A DNA stretch of 64,000 bases from Oribacterium sp. KHPX15 (GTDB lineage: Bacteria > Bacillota > Clostridia > Lachnospirales > Lachnospiraceae), in the NCBI RefSeq assembly GCF_900107835.1, contig NZ_FNRG01000010.1, positions 35,002 through 99,001 of the forward strand, in the 5' to 3' direction. Shown here piece by piece: positions 48,729-58,206 of this stretch (its first letter is position 1; every line of letters starts with the position of its first letter). The translations under genes were made by a program, and so were the position numbers. Below the pieces are notes generated by a model. The model was not told the origin of the DNA. It searched no databases and worked only from the letters and a program-made list of their open reading frames with translations.

Positions 48729-50102
48729 ATGGAAAAAAAGAAAAGAGGCAGTTTTACCGGTAAGCTTGGATATGTACTTTCGGCGGCCGGTGCATCGGTC
48801 GGACTTGGAAATATCTGGAGATTTCCGTATCTGGCAGCAAAATACGGCGGAGGAATCTTTCTTCTGGTTTATATCATTCTGGCGGTGACCTTTGGCTATA
48901 CCATGATCATGGCGGAAACCGCCCTTGGCAGAATGACGAAAAAATCCCCGGTGGGAGCATTTAACAAATTCGGCCATGGCTGGCAGTTCAGTCTGAGCGG
49001 CTGGATCAATGCTGTCATACCGATTCTTATCGTTCCTTATTACAGTGTTATCGGTGGCTGGGTAATCCGCTATCTGGTTGAATATTTAATGCCGGGAGGA
49101 ACAGTAAAGCTTGCGGAGGATGGTTTTTTCACAGACTTTATCACAAACGGACCGCAGGTTGAGATATGTTTTATTGTCTTCTCTGTTATGACGCTCCTTG
49201 TTATCTATTTTGGAGTTGAGAACGGTATAGAGAGAGTTTCGAAGTTCATGATGCCCGTACTTGTGGTGCTTGCAGTCATCATTGCAGGTTATTCAATGAC
49301 CAGACCCGGTGCCGTAAGCGGTATTCTGTATTTTCTGGTACCTAATCCGGACAACTTCTCCTGGATGACAGTGGTTTCAGCCATGGGACAGATGTTCTAT
49401 TCTCTTTCAATAGCAATGGGAATTCTTGTGACCTTCGGTTCTTATATGAAGAAGGATGTTTCTATCGAAGAAGCTACCGAGCAGGTGGAGATATTCGATA
49501 CAGGCATTGCGATCATGGCAGGTTTAATGATCATTCCTGCAGTATTTGCTTTCTCAGGTGACTCTGCAGCAGAGAATCTTAAAGCAGGTCCATCACTTAT
49601 GTTTATCACCATGCCGAAGATTTTTGCAAGCATGGGCTTCGGTACACCGATGGGAATTCTTTTCTTCGTGCTGGTTCTTTTTGCTGCACTTACTTCTGCT
49701 ATCGCACTCAGCGAGTCAGCGGTTTCAACTTTTGAGGATGAGCTTCACTGGAGCCGCAGAAGAGCAACAGTATTCACAGGTGTCATCATGGTGGTGCTGG
49801 GTACATTGTCAGCTCTTGGCTATGGACCGCTTGCTGCGGTTACGGTTATAGGTATGCAGTTCCTGGATTTCTTTGATTTCCTTACAAACTCTGTAATGAT
49901 GCCGATCGCTGCTATGTGTACCTGTCTCCTTATTGTGAGGGTTGTTGGTATTGATAAGATCGCTGAAGAGGTAATGCTTAACGGGCAGAGATTCCGTCGT
50001 AAGCCGGTGTTTGACTTTATGATAAAGTATCTGTGCCCATTCTTCGTAGTGATCATTCTGTTCTCGTCAGTGGCGAGTGTATTTGGACTTATAAGCATGT
50101 AA
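48729..50102 (+). CDS. sodium-dependent neurotransmitter:sodium symporter (NSS/SNF) family transporter
   Basis: The 457-residue protein begins GKLGYVLSAAGASVGLGNIWRFPYLAAKYGGG, the NSS signature in the first helix, and has about eleven to twelve membrane helices. These carriers take up amino acids or related compounds with Na+. The substrate, often Leu, Tyr or Trp, is not readable. GGGAGG before the ATG is a good ribosome binding site. A giant palindrome follows the stop codon at 19 nt and probably ends or stabilises the mRNA. Confidence 0.92.
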   Translation: MEKKKRGSFTGKLGYVLSAAGASVGLGNIWRFPYLAAKYGGGIFLLVYIILAVTFGYTMIMAETALGRMTKKSPVGAFNKFGHGWQFSLSGWINAVIPILIVPYYSVIGGWVIRYLVEYLMPGGTVKLAEDGFFTDFITNGPQVEICFIVFSVMTLLVIYFGVENGIERVSKFMMPVLVVLAVIIAGYSMTRPGAVSGILYFLVPNPDNFSWMTVVSAMGQMFYSLSIAMGILVTFGSYMKKDVSIEEATEQVEIFDTGIAIMAGLMIIPAVFAFSGDSAAENLKAGPSLMFITMPKIFASMGFGTPMGILFFVLVLFAALTSAIALSESAVSTFEDELHWSRRRATVFTGVIMVVLGTLSALGYGPLAAVTVIGMQFLDFFDFLTNSVMMPIAAMCTCLLIVRVVGIDKIAEEVMLNGQRFRRKPVFDFMIKYLCPFFVVIILFSSVASVFGLISM

Positions 50103-50120
50103 GTTTTATCCCGGAAGGGC

Positions 50121-50350
50121 GGCCGGAGCCGGTGGGCATCCATCTATAAACGAGTCGCCTCGTCGGAAAAATCTAAAATTGGACATCTAAGAGGCTCTAG
50201 GCCCTCGCCAATGTCTGAGTTTACTTTTATGAAAACTCAGACTTGGCGAGGGGGCTAAGGAAAAGGGAACCAAGAGCCTCTAAGATGTCCAATTTTGATT
50301 TTTCTCGACTCGGCTCAACGTTTATAGATGGATGCCCACCGGCTCCGGCC
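50121..50350. repeat. giant imperfect palindrome (230 bp)
   Basis: The ends GGCCGGAGCC and GGCTCCGGCC pair, and the first ~32 bases of each arm (through CATCTATAAACG) match exactly. Farther in, AAAATTGGACATCT, AGAGGCTCT and CCCTCGCCA are shared between arms, with small internal differences, and the centre GTCTGAGTTT/AAACTCAGAC closes the hairpin. There is no ORF. As RNA it would fold into one long rod; as DNA it could extrude. It lies between the NSS and GH25 genes. Confidence 0.92.
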
Positions 50351-50523
50351 TTACTGTATACGGTTGAACTGTTGCTTTCGATTTTCTGTCATTTATTTAA
50401 GCTTACATCACATCTATTGATATGATTGGAGTCTGTTGGTATCCTAGGTCTACGACGATAGGTGGTGGAAGCTTTACTGTTGTCATGGAAAAGTGGGACT
50501 TCATAAAAGATCGGAGAAGTTAT

Positions 50524-51792
50524 ATGAGTTTATATAGATACAGAAAAACAGTGGCGGCGGCGCTTACGGCGGCGATGGTGGCCATGGGGGCTTTCGGCGG
50601 AAGCATTAGCGCGCTTGCGGTGGAGACAATGGGCACGGCTTCTGTTACGGGGGATACAAGTACTGACTGGTGGCATGGCTTTGTTAATGAAGACGGTTCA
50701 ACATTTACATATATTGAGAAGGGTACCGAGGTTTCCAAGTTCCAGAATATGGATGGAGACATTGACTGGCAGGCGGCCAAGGCCGATGGGCTGGATTTTG
50801 TTATGATTCGTATTGCTTACGGTACAACTATGGATCCGTATGCTTATGTTAATATTCAGGGCGCTCAGGCTGCCGGCATCAAGGTGGGAGTTTATCTTTG
50901 TTCAACCGCGCAGAATCTTGAGGATACAAAGGCGGAGACTGAGCTGACGCTTCAGATGCTTCAGGGAATCACCTTACAGTATCCTGTGGCTTATGACGTA
51001 GAGGTAAATAAGATGCTTGAGGGTGGCGCCACGGCAGATGACATGACAGCCATGATCAACTATTATTGTCAGGCTATGACTCAGGCGGGATACATACCTA
51101 TCGTTTATGCCAACAAGACCTGGCTTACAAAGCATATGAATCTGCCACAGATTCCTTATGATGTGTGGTATGCTTCCTATCCTTCAGATAAGGTTTACAG
51201 ACCTGTTTACGGTGCCGCTACCACAATCTGGCAGTCCAGCGAAAAGGGAACGGTCAATGGAATCAAGGGTTACGTTACCACAGAGTTTTCCGTAAAACCT
51301 TACGGAGGTTCCAATGGCGTGGCTCATGGTAATATCTTTGAAACTGCAGCAACAGCAGCAGGAACTCCTGAAGTTACCGAAGCTGCCGGTACGACAACGG
51401 GACCTCAGGTTCCGGTTGTAGGAGAATCCACCGGTGCAAGTGTCTCGGTTACAATACCGCCGACAGGAGGAGCGACAGCGTCGACGGGAGAAACATTGGC
51501 AGCAGGTGGAATAGCGTCTACGACAGGTGAGACAACTGCAGCAGGTGGAATGACATCTACGACAGGTGAAACAACTGCAGCAGGTGGAATAACATCGACG
51601 ACAGGTGAGACAACAGCTGCATCTGCAACGGACACTACGACGGGATTCAACGGCAACGAGATAACCGCTGACGGTCCTGTAAGGGGCACAGAAGCATTTG
51701 AGAACAATGTGATGGGCTCCACCGAAACCCCTGTTGCAAATGAAAATTATGCAGTACAGATAGTTGAGGCTGTCGAAACAGCACAAGGCTAA
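50524..51792 (+). CDS. secreted GH25 lysozyme with Thr-rich repeats
   Basis: The ATG at 50524 follows GGAGAAGTT; an open frame upstream to 50422 lacks a ribosome binding site. The 422-residue product has a signal peptide (about 1-33), a GH25 muramidase domain (about 55-255; EVSKFQNMDGDIDWQAAK, FVMIRIAYGT, VAYDVEVN with the catalytic DxE) and a C-terminal Thr/Gly/Ala-rich tail with a 12-residue repeat (AAGGITSTTGET type, about 3-4 copies at 51490-51630). The tail may be a wall spacer. A choline-binding-repeat protein is encoded next. Confidence 0.88.
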   Translation: MSLYRYRKTVAAALTAAMVAMGAFGGSISALAVETMGTASVTGDTSTDWWHGFVNEDGSTFTYIEKGTEVSKFQNMDGDIDWQAAKADGLDFVMIRIAYGTTMDPYAYVNIQGAQAAGIKVGVYLCSTAQNLEDTKAETELTLQMLQGITLQYPVAYDVEVNKMLEGGATADDMTAMINYYCQAMTQAGYIPIVYANKTWLTKHMNLPQIPYDVWYASYPSDKVYRPVYGAATTIWQSSEKGTVNGIKGYVTTEFSVKPYGGSNGVAHGNIFETAATAAGTPEVTEAAGTTTGPQVPVVGESTGASVSVTIPPTGGATASTGETLAAGGIASTTGETTAAGGMTSTTGETTAAGGITSTTGETTAASATDTTTGFNGNEITADGPVRGTEAFENNVMGSTETPVANENYAVQIVEAVETAQG

Positions 51793-51796
51793 GATT

Positions 51797-51834
51797 AAAA
51801 AGCTCTATGGATTAAGAAATCCGTAGGGCTTTTT
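51797..51834 (+). terminator. terminator after the GH25 gene
   Basis: AAAAGCTCTATGG and CCGTAGGGCTTTTT flank the loop, followed by TTTTT. Confidence 0.85.
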
Positions 51835-51936
51835 GTGATTTTTGACATTATGACTACGGTTATATGGTCGATATAAATTGAAGAACAGAAAAAATATGTT
51901 AAAATATAAGATGCTTTTCGAAAGGAGCAAACATAG

Positions 51937-53091
51937 ATGAAGCTACGTAGTATTTTATTAACCACAACGGCTTTTGTGACTGCATTTGCATTATCATCAC
52001 TGGCAGGTGAGGTAAGTACTGTACGACTGAATCTGTCACCGGACAATGAAAGTACCATGAGCGCCGGTGAGATGTCCAGCGGCGAGGAGCCCGGTACATA
52101 CGACAGCACATATTTTATCTATGATTACAGTATATCCGGAACCAGCAACAAACCGAAAATGGCCTATACTTATACCATGGACATCCATCCTGCAGAGGGG
52201 TTTACCTTCTCTGACAATTGTGCTGTGGAAGTGAGTGCTGCGACCTCTGTAAGCATTCTTTCAAGAAACAGCCAGAGTATACGTGTCAAGGCGACAACAT
52301 TCCCCTTCTACGTACTGAAAAATCCGACTAATTTTTCGGAAAGCGGGAATGAGATAACCTGGGATAAGGTTGAATATGCAGATAAGTATTCCGTCTATAT
52401 TTACTGGGAAGACAGCAATGGCGATGACCACGAAACTCACACGTCGGTTACCAATACCAAACATAAAGTGAGTATTTCGAGTTATAATTCCAATGACCGT
52501 TCCCTTAATTATATTTCGGTACAGGCACAGGCCAGCGGAGACGGTGGAAAATTTATCGCAAGTTCTCAATATGTAAGAAGTGATGGCGGAATAGATGACG
52601 ACAAGAGTGAATCGGAGTATATTTTTAATATTCCTGTGGCAAGATCCAATTCACTGACTACATCATCTTCTACCGCAACGGTTAAGAACAGTGCGGAGAA
52701 TGTATTCGGACCGGGATTCAATCTTCAGAATGGTCCGGGAACCACCAACTCATCAGAAGGCACCTGGATGCAGTATATGAATGACTGGTACTATTGTAAG
52801 GACGGAGTGTTCCTTACCGGATGGATATGCCCGGATGGTGTTAACAGATATCTCCTCGGACCAAACGGAGCGATGCTTACGGGGTTGCAGAGAGCAGATG
52901 GCAAATGGTATCTTCTGAATACCGAAGAGGGTTCAACAAAGGGCGCAATGCTCGTTGGCTGGTGGAAGATAAATGATAAGTGGTATTATTTCAATGATCA
53001 GTTTGGTGATGATTATGGCGCTATGCTGACAGATACTACTACACCGGATGGAAAACATGTGGGTTCTGACGGAGCCTGGCTTGGATTCTAA
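51937..53091 (+). CDS. secreted protein with choline-binding (CW_binding) repeats
   Basis: AAAGGAGCAAAC precedes the ATG. The 384-residue product has a signal peptide (about 1-23), a central region with a fibronectin-like sheet (FPFYVLKNPTNFSESG, ITWDKVEYADKYSVYIYW) and a C-terminal set of repeats of about 20 residues with the W-x-x-x-Y/W pattern: NDWYYCKDGVFLTGWICPDG, ANGKWYLLN-like and NDKWYYFNDQ. Such repeats bind choline or other wall decorations. It may be held on the same surface polymer as GH25 partners. Function of the central domain is unknown. Confidence 0.8.
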   Translation: MKLRSILLTTTAFVTAFALSSLAGEVSTVRLNLSPDNESTMSAGEMSSGEEPGTYDSTYFIYDYSISGTSNKPKMAYTYTMDIHPAEGFTFSDNCAVEVSAATSVSILSRNSQSIRVKATTFPFYVLKNPTNFSESGNEITWDKVEYADKYSVYIYWEDSNGDDHETHTSVTNTKHKVSISSYNSNDRSLNYISVQAQASGDGGKFIASSQYVRSDGGIDDDKSESEYIFNIPVARSNSLTTSSSTATVKNSAENVFGPGFNLQNGPGTTNSSEGTWMQYMNDWYYCKDGVFLTGWICPDGVNRYLLGPNGAMLTGLQRADGKWYLLNTEEGSTKGAMLVGWWKINDKWYYFNDQFGDDYGAMLTDTTTPDGKHVGSDGAWLGF

Positions 53092-53118
53092 TTTTAATAA
53101 CGTAAGTGAGGATAGGTA

Positions 53119-54039
53119 ATGAAGAAAACAGCACTTGTAATTATGGCGGCAGGACTTGGTTCACGTTTTGGCGGCGGGATCAAACAGCTTGCAAAACTCG
53201 GACCAAGCGGAGAGATCATCATGGATTATTCGATTCATGATGCCATCGAAGCAGGATTTGATAAGATAGTTTTCATTATAAGAAAAGATATCGAGAAGGA
53301 TTTCAGAGAGATAATCGGAAACCGTATCGAAAAGGTGGCAAAGTGCGAGTATGCTTTCCAGGAGATAGACAAGCTTCCTGAGGGATATTCGGTTCCGGAG
53401 GGACGCACAAAGCCCTGGGGAACAGCTCATGCTCTTATCCAGGTTCGTGATCTCATCGATTGCCCCTTCGCTGTTATCAATGCCGACGATTTTTATGGCA
53501 AGGAAGGCTTTAAGCTCATCCATGATTATCTTGTAAATCAGATGGATGATAATGCTTCTGCCTTTGATATCTGTATGGCAGGCTACATCGTTGGAAATAC
53601 GCTTTCAGACAACGGTACTGTTAACCGTGGTGTATGCAGAATGGGTGAGAATGATTATCTTAAGGAGATCAACGAAACCTATGATATCGAGAAGCGTGCT
53701 GACGGAAGCCTTGTAGGAAGTGATGCAAACGGAAATGAAGTAAGAGTTGACGGTGATGCCATTGTTTCCATGAACATGTTCGGTCTTCCGGAGAAGTTCC
53801 TGGATACACTCATTGAAAACTTCCCTGCATGGCTTGATAAGAATGGAAAAGAGATGAAGTCAGAGTATCTGCTTCCTCAGGAGATAAGCGGTCTTATGCA
53901 GGAAGGAAAGGCAACAGTAAGAGTTCTTAAGGATCGCGACAAGTGGTTTGGTGTTACTTATGCAGAAGATAAGGAAGCCGTTCAGAAATCCCTTAAGGAT
54001 CTTGTGGACAAGGGAGTTTATCCTTCCAGTCTTTTCTGA
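53119..54039 (+). CDS. sugar-nucleotide/phosphocholine-type nucleotidyltransferase
   Basis: The 306-residue protein carries the NTP-transferase N-terminal motif VIMAAGLGSRFGGGIKQLAKLGPSG and a metal-binding INADDFYGKEGF (about 119-130). The Gly-rich loop fits nucleoside-sugar or CDP-choline/CTP-type transferases. The family member is not fixed; its place after a choline-binding protein makes a role in surface polymer decoration possible. GTGAGGATAGGTA precedes the ATG by a short gap after the previous stop. Confidence 0.72.
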   Translation: MKKTALVIMAAGLGSRFGGGIKQLAKLGPSGEIIMDYSIHDAIEAGFDKIVFIIRKDIEKDFREIIGNRIEKVAKCEYAFQEIDKLPEGYSVPEGRTKPWGTAHALIQVRDLIDCPFAVINADDFYGKEGFKLIHDYLVNQMDDNASAFDICMAGYIVGNTLSDNGTVNRGVCRMGENDYLKEINETYDIEKRADGSLVGSDANGNEVRVDGDAIVSMNMFGLPEKFLDTLIENFPAWLDKNGKEMKSEYLLPQEISGLMQEGKATVRVLKDRDKWFGVTYAEDKEAVQKSLKDLVDKGVYPSSLF

Positions 54040-54151
54040 GAAGACCCATTGATCAGTGTTTCTGTTATCAGGAAACATTGAACCAATGTTGTTGTCTTAA
54101 ATATAGTGCCGGCAGAGGCACTAAAAAAAGTGAAACGGAACATAGGTTTTA

Positions 54152-55429
54152 ATGGCTGATTCATATAGAGAAAACAGAAAGAATGAGCTCAGGAGGAGAG
54201 TCGTTGATACAGAGACTCTCCGGGAGCGTGAACATAAGAAACACGAAGAGCGACAGGGCAGAAGGCCCCGTCGTTTCTTGGTGTTTTTGCTTATTATGAT
54301 AACTGTCATGGTGATAGCTGCAGGAGGATTTTACCTTGCTCACCGGCAATTCCGGGATTTCAGTGTGAACTGGACAGTTGACTTTACGGCACAGGAAGGC
54401 GCCATTGACTCGGATTATGAGGAATATTACATTTATGCAGATGGTTTACTGAAGGTAACACGAGACGGAGCTTCCTATATCAATTCTGCCGGAAAGACAA
54501 TGTGGAATCAGGCTTATGAAATGAGTCATCCCTATGCCGCTGTGAACGGTGACTACTGTGCTATCGGAGATCAGGGTAAGACCACCCTCTTTATAATGAA
54601 TTCTTCCGGTACTACAGGGCAGGCAGAGACGCACCTTCCCATAAGCAAGCTTTCGGTTTCAGGTACCGGAGTTGTATATGCACTTATAGAAGATTCGGCA
54701 GCAAGCCACATAACTGTATTTACCAGAGATGGTGCGGCCCTTGACATTAGCATCAAATCAATCCTGTCGGGTGATGGATATCCTGTAGACATAAGTGTTT
54801 CGCCGGATGGAACAGAGCTTATGGTCTCGTTTGTTTCACTTGAAGGAGGCACAATTCAGAACAAGATTATTTTTTATAATTTCGATGAGATAGGTCAGAA
54901 TGCAGGAAATAATCGTGTTGTAGGTGGATTCACAGAAGATTTTACGGGACATCTTACAGGAAGAGTTCACTTCTCCGATGATACTTATGCACAGGCATTT
55001 TATGACGGTGGTATAGCATTTTTCAGCACAAAGGTGCTCACAAGTCCTGAGCTTGTGAATAATGTTGCAATACCCGAGACCATGCGTGCCATAGCCTACT
55101 CCGGGGACTATGTCGGCGTTGTGACATTGAACTCAGACGAAAATGTTCAGGAAGCTTACAAACTGACGGTTTACAGATCAAACGGACAGACTGTGTTCAG
55201 TACAGCTTTTTCATTCAATATGTCAGGATTTGATATAGACGGAGATAAAGTATTCTTATACAATGACAAGAGTTTGAGAATCTACGATATGAGTGGAAAT
55301 ATCAAGTTTGATGAGAATCTGGATATTACGGTTTCCAAGGTCAGAGGAACCGGAAAACTCACAACCCCTTTAGGAATGGATATTCTTGTGGGGAGCTCGA
55401 GTCTGGTGGAATCTGTAAAAATAAAATAA
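54152..55429 (+). CDS. DUF5711-like membrane-anchored beta-propeller protein
   Basis: The 425-residue product has a strongly basic N-terminus (RENRKNELRRRVVDTE), one membrane helix (about 49-67; FLVFLLIMITVMVIAAGGF) and an extracytoplasmic domain rich in short beta blades (AAVNGDYCAIGDQGKTTLFIM, IAYSGDYVGVVTLNSDENVQ). The layout matches a family of single-pass Firmicutes proteins annotated as DUF5711. A role in wall or envelope monitoring is an inference. The ribosome binding site is weak (AACATAGG). Confidence 0.65.
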   Translation: MADSYRENRKNELRRRVVDTETLREREHKKHEERQGRRPRRFLVFLLIMITVMVIAAGGFYLAHRQFRDFSVNWTVDFTAQEGAIDSDYEEYYIYADGLLKVTRDGASYINSAGKTMWNQAYEMSHPYAAVNGDYCAIGDQGKTTLFIMNSSGTTGQAETHLPISKLSVSGTGVVYALIEDSAASHITVFTRDGAALDISIKSILSGDGYPVDISVSPDGTELMVSFVSLEGGTIQNKIIFYNFDEIGQNAGNNRVVGGFTEDFTGHLTGRVHFSDDTYAQAFYDGGIAFFSTKVLTSPELVNNVAIPETMRAIAYSGDYVGVVTLNSDENVQEAYKLTVYRSNGQTVFSTAFSFNMSGFDIDGDKVFLYNDKSLRIYDMSGNIKFDENLDITVSKVRGTGKLTTPLGMDILVGSSSLVESVKIK

Positions 55430-55440
55430 ATAAGTCTTAC

Positions 55441-55469
55441 AGTACTATACCGTCTTAGTGTATAGTACT
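55441..55469 (+). promoter_or_regulatory. inverted repeat between the DUF5711-like and ROK genes
   Basis: AGTACTATAC and GTATAGTACT (10 bp, perfect) around a 9-nt loop, followed by TATACACATAAAA. It is either an operator for the kinase gene or a hairpin at the end of the previous transcript. Confidence 0.6.
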
Positions 55470-55575
55470 TATACACATAAAAATGCCGGTAAGGGGGCAT
55501 GGGTGTTGAAAGATTTAGCCGGTCCATTAGAAAATCAATCAAAATGGATCGGTGTTTCTAAATGGAGGAGATAGT

Positions 55576-56529
55576 ATGAATCAGTATGTTGTTGGTGTAG
55601 ATGTTGGAGGTACTACAGTTAAGTGCGGCATTTTTGCTATCAATGGTGTACTTATCGATAATTGGGAAGTACCAACAAGGAAAGAAGAGGAAGGAAAATA
55701 TATTCTTCCTGATGTAGCGGATTCAATAAAGGCTCATATGGCTGAAAAGAAGCTTGAGCTTGATGATATCGAGGGAATCGGAATCGGAGTTCCGGGCCCT
55801 GTGCAGCCCGATGGTTACGTTCATGTATGCGTGAACCTTGGCTGGCATGGACATTATCCTGCAAAGGAAATGAGAGAGCTTATGGGCGGAAATATCAGAT
55901 GTGCGGCAGGAAATGATGCCAATGTTGCGGCCCTTGGCGAAATGTGGCAGGGCGGCGGAAAAGGTCACAGCAATCTACTTATGGTGACTTTGGGAACCGG
56001 TGTAGGCGGCGGTCTCATCATTGACGGACACATCATTCCGGGTGTTCATGGAGCAGGAGCTGAGATAGGTCATATCCATGTAAGAGACGGAGAACCTGAG
56101 CAGTGCAACTGCGGTGGTCACGGATGCCTCGAGCAGGTTGCAAGTGCAACAGGTATCGTTCGCGAGGCAAAACGTACTCTTGCGGCTTCAGAGGAGCCTT
56201 CTTCAATGAGAGATTTTGGAGACGGACTTACAGCCAAGGATGTTTGTGACTGTGCAAAGGCAGGAGATCCTCTCGCAGTTAAGAGCCTCGGAACAAGTCT
56301 TAAGTACCTTGCTCTTGTAATGGCACAGGTTTCAATGATAACCGATCCTGAGCTTTTCGTAATAGGCGGAGGAGTTTCAAAGGCAGGTCAGTATCTTGTT
56401 GATGTGACCAGGAAGTATTATGAAGAATTAACACCGCTCTTAAACAAAAAGGCAGATATCACTTTGGCAACTCTCGGAAACGATGCGGGAATTTACGGAA
56501 GTGCAAGACTTGTACTTGGTAATGAATAA
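55576..56529 (+). CDS. glcK: ROK-family glucokinase
   Basis: The ATG at 55576 follows GGAGGAGATA (an earlier in-frame start at 55552 is not supported). The 317-residue enzyme has the ATP-binding VDVGGTTVKCGIF, GIGVPGPVQPDGYV, the Zn-binding CNCGGHGCLEQVAS in the ROK signature, and TLGTGVGGGLIIDG. ROK glucokinases phosphorylate free glucose for glycolysis. No HTH domain is present, so it is an enzyme rather than a repressor. It follows the DUF5711-like gene. Confidence 0.93.
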   Translation: MNQYVVGVDVGGTTVKCGIFAINGVLIDNWEVPTRKEEEGKYILPDVADSIKAHMAEKKLELDDIEGIGIGVPGPVQPDGYVHVCVNLGWHGHYPAKEMRELMGGNIRCAAGNDANVAALGEMWQGGGKGHSNLLMVTLGTGVGGGLIIDGHIIPGVHGAGAEIGHIHVRDGEPEQCNCGGHGCLEQVASATGIVREAKRTLAASEEPSSMRDFGDGLTAKDVCDCAKAGDPLAVKSLGTSLKYLALVMAQVSMITDPELFVIGGGVSKAGQYLVDVTRKYYEELTPLLNKKADITLATLGNDAGIYGSARLVLGNE

Positions 56530-56568
56530 TTCACTGGGTAATTCAACCGGGACGGAATGTTTATGTTC

Positions 56569-56603
56569 AGGGAAATGCTGATCTCATCAGTGTTTCCCTG
56601 TTA
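56569..56603 (+). terminator. terminator after the glucokinase gene
   Basis: CAGGGAAA and TTTCCCTG around a ~16-nt loop, followed by TTATT; moderate U-tract. Confidence 0.65.
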
Positions 56604-56614
56604 TTAGTTTAAAC

Positions 56615-56660
56615 TTTACCGAGGGAGGATTCTCACGGTTGAGAACCTTCCCAGGTGGTT
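56615..56660. repeat. dispersed palindrome family, copy 4
   Basis: TTTACCGAGGGAGGATTCTC, ACGGTT, GAGAACCTTCCCAGGTGGTT. It is a decayed copy with the same 46-nt size and layout. Confidence 0.8.
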
Positions 56661-56705
56661 CATTGTTTGCAGGAGAAGACAGAGAATATATAAGGTGAAG
56701 AAACA

Positions 56706-58115
56706 GTGAAGAAATCGTTATTTTTAAAATTCATAGCGGCATATATCATATTTGGTGTGCTGGGCTTCTCTGTTGTGGCCATTCTGTCCTCCAGGCTTAC
56801 TTATCGGTATCTGGTTCAGGAGAGGGCCAACAGTCTCTACAGTGAGGCAACCCTCATTGCCACAACTTACTCTGAAACAAAGGATACGAGTCTCAGTGAA
56901 GCGGTGGTTACCGAACAGATGAACGCAGTCTCCACCTTCCTGGATGCAGATATCTGGATTGTGGATCGTAACGGTGTGATCCTCAGTGATGCGGGCAAGG
57001 AAGGATACAAGGGACAGCAGATAGAGGCATTTGATACTACCCGTACCGGAGCAAGGTATGAGGTTGGAACCTATCATAACATGTTTCAGTCGGAAGTTCT
57101 TACTGTTATGGCACCCGTGACCAGGGCATATATGACCAGCGGCTATGTGATCATTCATAATTCCATAGACAATATCCTTTCGTCCCAATATGAAATTTTG
57201 AATATCGTTTACATAACAGCACTCATCATATTCATTTTGTCGCTGTTCATTCTGGTGGTGTTCTATATCATTGTTTACAGACCACTGAATAAGATAACCA
57301 TTGGAGCGACTAAATATGCGGCCGGAGATTACAGCTATAAGATAGAAACGAAGTCAAGAGATGAAATGGGTTATCTTGCGGAGACTCTTAATTTTATGTC
57401 GGATGAGATATCAAAAGCTGATGACTATCAGAAACAGTTTATCGCCAATGTCAGTCACGATTTCAGATCTCCTCTGACATCCATAAAGGGATATCTTGAG
57501 GCTATACTTGACGGAACCGTTCCAAAGGAGCTTGAGGAAAAGTATCTCAGGAGACTTATTTCCGAAACAGAGAGGCTGACAAAGCTTACCAGGTCAATGC
57601 TTAATCTTGGTACTCTTGATAAAAAGGGGTTCCTCAGCAGGACAAACTTTGACATTAACAGAGTTATAAGAGATGTCTGTGCCAGCTTTGAAATGACCTG
57701 TCAGCAAAAAGAAATAGTCTTTGAGCTGACTTTTGCGGAAAAGAAGGAAATGGTCTATGGGGATTACCCGAAGATCCAGCAGGTACTGTATAACCTTATA
57801 GATAATGCATTGAAGTTCAGCAATCCGAAGTCCTCTATAAAGATCACCACCGGATCGAGAGGAAGTAAAGTTTTTATCTCTGTAAAGGATACAGGAATCG
57901 GTATACCCAAAAAAGACGTACAGAAAATCTGGGACAGATTCTACAAAGCTGATCAGTCCAGAGGCAAGGACAAACATGGCACCGGCCTCGGCCTCAGCAT
58001 TGTAAAATCCATTATCAGCGCCCATGGCGAAAACATCGATTGCATCTCCACCGAGGGTGTTGGTACGGAATTTGTTTTCACATTGCCTGTGGCATATTAT
58101 CCCGAGCAGGAATAA
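56706..58115 (+). CDS. sensor histidine kinase
   Basis: The GTG at 56706 follows AAGGTGAAGAAACA. The 469-residue kinase has two membrane helices (about 5-27 and 164-190) enclosing an extracellular sensor of about 135 residues, a HAMP domain (about 190-240), a HisKA domain with His251 in ANVSHDFRSPL, and a HATPase with NLIDNALKFS, DTGIGI and HGTGLGLSIV. It most likely phosphorylates the OmpR-type regulator encoded at 58797 on the opposite strand. That pair is separated by 681 bp of repeats, an unusual layout. Confidence 0.92.
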   Translation: MKKSLFLKFIAAYIIFGVLGFSVVAILSSRLTYRYLVQERANSLYSEATLIATTYSETKDTSLSEAVVTEQMNAVSTFLDADIWIVDRNGVILSDAGKEGYKGQQIEAFDTTRTGARYEVGTYHNMFQSEVLTVMAPVTRAYMTSGYVIIHNSIDNILSSQYEILNIVYITALIIFILSLFILVVFYIIVYRPLNKITIGATKYAAGDYSYKIETKSRDEMGYLAETLNFMSDEISKADDYQKQFIANVSHDFRSPLTSIKGYLEAILDGTVPKELEEKYLRRLISETERLTKLTRSMLNLGTLDKKGFLSRTNFDINRVIRDVCASFEMTCQQKEIVFELTFAEKKEMVYGDYPKIQQVLYNLIDNALKFSNPKSSIKITTGSRGSKVFISVKDTGIGIPKKDVQKIWDRFYKADQSRGKDKHGTGLGLSIVKSIISAHGENIDCISTEGVGTEFVFTLPVAYYPEQE

Positions 58116-58172
58116 ATCTAAGAATCTAAGAATAAATATCCAGGAATGCAAGAATAAATCTAAGAATTGTTA

Positions 58173-58206
58173 AGAGCCGAAGGGAAAATCCCCTCCGGCT
58201 CTTTTG
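58173..58206 (+). terminator. terminator after the histidine kinase gene
   Basis: AGAGCCGAAGGG and CCCTCCGGCTCT around AAAATC, then TTTT. Confidence 0.88.
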
